This document shows, in pieces, positions 7,318-9,835 of a stretch of DNA of 9,835 bases. The notes beneath the pieces were generated by a model. The model ran no database searches. It had not been told where the DNA came from and saw only the letters and a list, made by a program, of their open reading frames with translations. Both the position numbers and the translations under genes were made by a program. Every line of letters begins with the position of its first letter. Position 1 is the stretch's first letter. Source of the stretch: Ahrensia sp. (GTDB taxonomy: Bacteria; Pseudomonadota; Alphaproteobacteria; Rhizobiales; Rhizobiaceae); assembly GCA_002698425.1 (NCBI GenBank), contig NZXU01000073.1, positions 1-9,835 of the forward strand. Reading direction: 5' to 3'.

Positions 7318-7365
7318 GGCCGTCCCCGTGCTATCACTGGTTGCCGTGTCAGAGGAGACGTAACC
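7318..7365. promoter_or_regulatory. Divergent 48-bp intergenic region, LuxR / hydrolase
   Basis: Only 48 bp separate the two start codons, so each gene's promoter must lie partly inside the other's leader or coding sequence. On the plus strand a good SD, AGGAG at 7353-7357, lies 8 bp before the GTG of the hydrolase and decides that start. I see no convincing -35/-10 pair and no clear dyad. Confidence 0.5.
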
Positions 7366-8439
7366 GTGGCTGTCGCCGGTCAGATACGCCTGCCGAACAA
7401 CATCAATAGCACGCTTGGCGCGCTCGAGGCCCGCGAAATCGCCTTTCGCGTCGGCCGGGCGGCCGGGCCGGTCTGGCGGTCGGTCGACGCGGTCATGGCG
7501 CGCGGCGAGAACACCGTCACCAAATGGTGGCTGGCGCGGCTGATCCGGCGCGCCACCGCGATGGACGAGGCCGAGGCGCTCGCCTGGCTGGACCGCGTCC
7601 GCCGCGATGCGGCCGGCGGCTCCTGGTCGATCCTGCCGGACGAGACAGGTATCCTCTCCATGGCGAGCCACATGCTGCCCGCCTCCCTGCGTCCCGCATC
7701 GGCAAAGGGCAGGGCGGCCGCCGGGTTCGACGGCGATCCCTCGCAGCCGGTCTTCTTCTATGTCGCCGGCGGCGGTTTCATGCTGCCGCCGACGCCGCGC
7801 CAGCGCGCCATCGCCGACGAGCTTGCCGCCGGCTTCGGCGCCCGCGCGGTCATGGGCGCGCACCGTCTCGCGCCGGAACACCCGCATCCGCTTCCCGTCG
7901 AGGATCTCGCGGACCACTATCTCTCGCTCCGCGAAAGCGGCATGCCCGAAACCAATATCGTCGTCGGCGGCGATTCCGCCGGCGCGACGCTGCTGCTCTC
8001 CATGCTCCTGATGCTGCGCGACCGCGGCGAGCCCATGCCCGCCGGCGCGCTGCTCTTTTCGCCCTGGACCGATCTCGCCATGCGCGGCTGGTCCTATGTC
8101 ACCAAGGGCGTCTCCAGCGACAGCCCCTTCCGCATGGAAACGGCGGCCTTCGCCGCGCGGCTCTATCTTGGCGATACGCTCCCGACCGCGCCGCAAGCCT
8201 CGCCCGCCTATGCCGACCTCGACGGCTTCCCGCCCATCGCCGTCCATTGCAGCCGCTACGACATGCATTTCGACGACGCCGTCAATCTCGCCGAACAGGC
8301 CGCCGCCGCGGGCGTCCCCGTCCGCGTCAACTACTGGGAAAGCCCCCGCCACCACCTCGAACGCTTCCGCTCCCGCCAGGCAAGAGAAAGCATCGAGCTT
8401 GCCGCCGGAATAGCGCGGGGGTGGCTTGAAAATGTGTGA
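7366..8439 (+). CDS. Alpha/beta hydrolase of the hormone-sensitive lipase (HSL) family
   Basis: This 357-residue protein is a predicted carboxylesterase or lipase of the alpha/beta hydrolase fold. The family order is visible: the oxyanion-loop position FYVAGGGF (131-138), HRLAPEHPHPLPVED (166-180), the nucleophile elbow GGDSAG with S204 (201-206), LFSPWTDLAMRG (230-241), the acid segment RYDMHFDDA (D299 aligns with the usual DPLxD aspartate) and a C-terminal PRHH (327-330) supplying the histidine. The His of the usual HGGG motif is replaced (AGGG), and GDSAGG reads GDSAGA, so substrate preference may be unusual. About 115 residues precede the fold, longer than a minimal cap. It has no signal peptide, so probably cytoplasmic. 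Translation starts at GTG with a good SD. It is divergent from the LuxR gene and ends at a strong terminator. Substrate unknown. Confidence 0.9.
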   Translation: MAVAGQIRLPNNINSTLGALEAREIAFRVGRAAGPVWRSVDAVMARGENTVTKWWLARLIRRATAMDEAEALAWLDRVRRDAAGGSWSILPDETGILSMASHMLPASLRPASAKGRAAAGFDGDPSQPVFFYVAGGGFMLPPTPRQRAIADELAAGFGARAVMGAHRLAPEHPHPLPVEDLADHYLSLRESGMPETNIVVGGDSAGATLLLSMLLMLRDRGEPMPAGALLFSPWTDLAMRGWSYVTKGVSSDSPFRMETAAFAARLYLGDTLPTAPQASPAYADLDGFPPIAVHCSRYDMHFDDAVNLAEQAAAAGVPVRVNYWESPRHHLERFRSRQARESIELAAGIARGWLENV

Positions 8440-8506
8440 GAGAGTTTCTGCCGGTGGCGCGACGGCTTGAAGCTGTCCCTGAATCAATCTGCCCGCAAAA
8501 CCGGAG

Positions 8507-8531
8507 AACCCGGCGATAACGCCGGGTTTTT
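8507..8531 (+). terminator. Strong rho-independent terminator after the hydrolase
   Basis: A 9-bp perfect stem (AACCCGGCG, loop ATAA, CGCCGGGTT) runs into further T residues (TTTC). It lies about 70 bp after the hydrolase stop and 18 bp before the end of the convergent membrane gene. On the minus strand no T-run follows, so it acts mainly in the plus direction. Confidence 0.9.
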
Positions 8532-8548
8532 CCTTCTGCGGGGATCGA

Positions 8549-8944
8549 TCACGCAGGCTGGACCTGCCGGTTCGCGCGTCGCGGCGCCCAGAGCCACAGC
8601 AGCACGCCGAACACCGCCGCGTTGAACATCGGGAAGCCGGCGACCTCGATCCCGATCACGCCCGTCGCGACATAATAGAGGCCGGCCGCGAAATCGATCG
8701 CCTGCACCAGGACCATGTTGCGGATCCAGAACGGATCGGGCGCGCTGCTGCGCGCCAGCATCGCGAAACCGATCCCGTAGGCGAGGAACCGGGCGGCGAG
8801 CATGCCGAGCATGTACTGGTTGTCCGCCGGCGGAACGCTCAGTCCCATCCAGGCGAAGAACGGCCCCGGCGCGAGCAGGGTCAGCGCGCCGAGCACGAGT
8901 TGCGATATGGCGACGACAAGAAGCAGAATTCTCAGGCGGGTCAT
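8549..8944 (-). CDS. Four-helix integral membrane protein, function unknown
   Basis: This 131-residue protein is mostly hydrophobic, with four predicted membrane helices at about 5-25 (LRILLLVVAISQLVLGALTL), 45-63 (MLGMLAARFLAYGIGFAML), 74-98 and 101-119. The loops are short and the C-terminus is basic (PRRANRQ), suggesting that both ends face the cytoplasm. Size and helix count resemble DoxX-like and DUF4345-like small membrane proteins, but I see no diagnostic motif and do not assign a family. The start at 8944 is decided by a near-consensus SD. It is divergent from an HxlR regulator, an arrangement in which the regulator usually represses its neighbour, so it is probably induced under the stress the regulator senses. 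That last step is inference. Confidence 0.8.
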   Translation of the reverse strand: MTRLRILLLVVAISQLVLGALTLLAPGPFFAWMGLSVPPADNQYMLGMLAARFLAYGIGFAMLARSSAPDPFWIRNMVLVQAIDFAAGLYYVATGVIGIEVAGFPMFNAAVFGVLLWLWAPRRANRQVQPA

Positions 8945-8948
8945 GGAA

Positions 8949-8956
8949 ACCTCCTT
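8949..8956 (-). promoter_or_regulatory. Near-consensus Shine-Dalgarno for the four-helix membrane protein
   Basis: On the minus strand AAGGAGGT sits 4 bp before the ATG at 8944. It is the strongest ribosome binding site in the window and implies high translation once the gene is derepressed. Confidence 0.85.
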
Positions 8957-8966
8957 TCGGTTGCGA

Positions 8967-8995
8967 TTGCCAAGACCTAGTCGAGTGACTATAAA
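8967..8995 (+). promoter_or_regulatory. Sigma-70 promoter for the HxlR gene
   Basis: TTGCCA at 8967-8972 and TATAAA at 8990-8995 are spaced by exactly 17 bp, giving a predicted start near 9002, 33 bp upstream of the HxlR ATG. On the opposite strand TATAGT (8993 down to 8988) can serve as the -10 of the divergent membrane gene, with a poor -35 (CTTTTT, 9016-9011). The two -10 boxes therefore overlap. Confidence 0.6.
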
Positions 8996-9010
8996 AAAGT
9001 AAGTAGTTAC
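8985..9010. promoter_or_regulatory. Putative HxlR operator
   Basis: GTGACTA (8985-8991) and TAGTTAC (9004-9010) form an inverted repeat matching at 6 of 7 positions, with half-site centres 19 bp apart, close to two helical turns. AAAAAGTA occurs at 8994-9001 and again at 9011-9018. The region covers both predicted -10 boxes. Typical HxlR dimers bind such dyads next to their own gene; this site is predicted, not proven. Confidence 0.5.
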
Positions 9011-9034
9011 AAAAAGTATAGCGAAAACTTTCTG

Positions 9035-9358
9035 ATGAAACCTTATGATATCAATGCCTTGTGTGACGACGAATGCCCGGTGGCCAAGGCGTCCGGCGTC
9101 CTTTCCGGCAAGTGGACAACGCTGATCGTGCGCGATCTCCTGTCGGGCAAGAAGCGATACAGCGAATTGCAGCGCTCGCTCACAGGCATCTCTCCGCGCA
9201 TGCTCGCCGCCCGCCTTGCGGAACTGGAGCAGGCCGGCATGATCGCCAAGACGATCTATCCGACCGTGCCGCCGAAGACCGAATACGAACTGACGGAGAA
9301 GGGCTGGCGCATCGAGCCGGTCATAGCGGCGATGGCCGCCTTCGGCGCGAGTCTCTAG
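9035..9358 (+). CDS. HxlR family winged-helix transcriptional regulator
   Basis: This 107-residue protein fits the HxlR family throughout. It begins with CPVAKASGVLSGKWTTLIVRDL (C14-35), then the helix-turn-helix RYSELQRSLTGISPRMLAARL and the wing segment AKTIYPTVPPKTEYELTEKG, ending in a dimerisation helix. C14 is the conserved N-terminal cysteine that in several characterised members (YodB, HypR, QorR) senses quinones, hypochlorite or other electrophiles; C10 lies close by (C-x3-C), so a thiol switch is plausible. There is no clear SD before the ATG, so the regulator may be made at low level. It is divergent from the four-helix membrane gene, and the predicted operator overlaps both promoters, suggesting autoregulation and repression of the neighbour. 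The inducing signal is unknown. Confidence 0.95.
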   Translation: MKPYDINALCDDECPVAKASGVLSGKWTTLIVRDLLSGKKRYSELQRSLTGISPRMLAARLAELEQAGMIAKTIYPTVPPKTEYELTEKGWRIEPVIAAMAAFGASL

Positions 9359-9420
9359 GCGCAGGAGAGGGGCAAGAGCGCCGATGCCTGCTTGTCAGGC
9401 GAGACCACGCTTTCTGGAGT

Positions 9421-9557
9421 ACCCCCACCCTTCATCCCTCCCCACAAGGGGGAGGGATGTCTCCAGCATTACGCCGGAGCTTGGTTCGACGGGGCAGGTT
9501 GAAGCACGATGTCCGCGTCCTCCCTCCCCCTTGAGGGGAGGGATAGAGGGTGGGGGT
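9421..9557. repeat. Nested inverted-repeat element (rhizobial-type intergenic palindrome pair)
   Basis: Two arms face each other. The left arm (9421-9458) reads ACCCCCACCC, then ATCCCTCCCC-ACAAG-GGGGAGGGAT; the right arm (9521-9557) is its near-exact inverse, TCCCTCCCC...GGGGAGGGA followed by GGGTGGGGGT. Each arm is a hairpin on its own, and the arms pair with each other around about 62 bp of unrelated sequence. The outer ten bases match perfectly. A small hairpin, GTCGC-GAA-GCGAC, follows at 9559-9571. Palindromes of this CCCTCCCC/GGGGAGGG kind are scattered in intergenic DNA of Hyphomicrobiales, probably as non-autonomous mobile repeats. No transposase is present. Confidence 0.8.
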
Positions 9558-9835
9558 CGTCGCGAAGCGACAATCAAAAACCTTGCATGCAATCAGAGAC
9601 TTGAACCTGCTTCGGCGAGTTCGTCCCATTGTTATTGTCCACCGCCCCGCACATTCGCTTACCCTGACCGTGTCCTTTCATTGGAAGCCGGGTCTAGAAC
9701 CGACGGCCTGGGAAAGGGCCGGTTCCTGGTGTTCGTGCTGAGGTGGCGCGGATGGGGCAGGCGCGATGGGTGACTGTCGCGTGAATGTTTCGAACCAGGG
9801 TGGCTTATCGGTCGTGGCGTGGCCGTTCCGTGCTC
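9558..9835. other. Region without a recognised gene
   Basis: Together with 9359-9420, this makes 477 bp after the HxlR gene with no convincing coding sequence; open frames here have no ribosome binding site and no recognisable protein. I looked for tRNA, tmRNA, SRP RNA, RNase P, 6S RNA and riboswitch signatures and found none I could support. An imperfect dyad (AACCG...GGCCGGTT, about 9697-9723) is present. The region may be a leader or promoter region for a gene beyond the window. Confidence 0.5.

Noticed and set aside
6895..8487. LuxR reading frame extended upstream to a 530-residue protein
   Set aside because: The added 390 residues are antisense to the HSL hydrolase, which has its catalytic motifs, SD and terminator; the ATG at 7317 with its own SD fits a 140-residue regulator.
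9421..9557. CRISPR array or insertion-sequence ends
   Set aside because: There are only two arms in inverted orientation, no regular spacers, no transposase and no clear target duplication.
9384..9773. Open frames through the palindromic element after the HxlR gene
   Set aside because: They translate repeat DNA (PSPLRGGIEGGG-type), lack ribosome binding sites and match no family I know.
9640..9780. Possible structured RNA (a GTGTTCGTG segment recalling 6S RNA)
   Set aside because: I could not draw the long 6S-like hairpin with a central bubble, nor any other known RNA fold; the match is too short.

Overview
The window is high-GC DNA from an alphaproteobacterium, most likely of the order Hyphomicrobiales (Rhizobiales). 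This rests on the sigma-70 C-terminus, a DUF930 protein, a variant of the rhizobial Porin_2 family with its signature [12 protein letters not shown], and a CCCTCCCC/GGGGAGGG intergenic palindrome of a kind common in that order. I cannot name a genus.

Layout. (1) Positions 1-1122: the 3' end of rpoD, followed after only 10 bp by a DUF4160/DUF2442 gene pair overlapping by ATGA. One rho-independent terminator closes all three. (2) Positions 1179-4556, plus strand: a short Mur-type ligase overlapping by one base with a transglutaminase-like protein, then a membrane-anchored DUF930 protein with a TonB-like layout, then a 77-residue membrane protein. (3) Positions 4566-7317, minus strand: uracil-DNA glycosylase (ung), a Porin_2-like outer-membrane barrel with an extra N-terminal region, and a small LuxR-type regulator without a recognisable sensor domain. 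(4) Positions 7366-8531, plus strand: a hormone-sensitive-lipase-type hydrolase, divergent from the LuxR gene across 48 bp and closed by a strong terminator. (5) Positions 8549-9358: a four-helix membrane protein and an HxlR-family regulator, divergent across an AT-rich control region. (6) Positions 9359-9835: no convincing gene; a 137-bp inverted-repeat element, then sequence I cannot assign.

How the genes may work together. The ligase and transglutaminase look translationally coupled. The ligase has the ATP-dependent core of cyanophycin synthetase/CapB-type enzymes but lacks the UDP-MurNAc-binding domain, and its usual C-terminal DYAHNP-like motif is altered. A ligase that makes an amide bond next to a papain-fold enzyme that can cut or transfer one suggests an uncharacterised peptide-tagging or peptide-synthesis route; this pairing is the best candidate for something new. 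The HxlR/membrane-protein pair looks like a classic locally controlled stress module, with the putative operator on overlapping divergent -10 boxes. The LuxR regulator is placed to control the hydrolase, the porin, or both, but nothing in the sequence proves it. The rest is ordinary chromosomal housekeeping or conserved-hypothetical content, with no sign of phage, insertion sequence or CRISPR.
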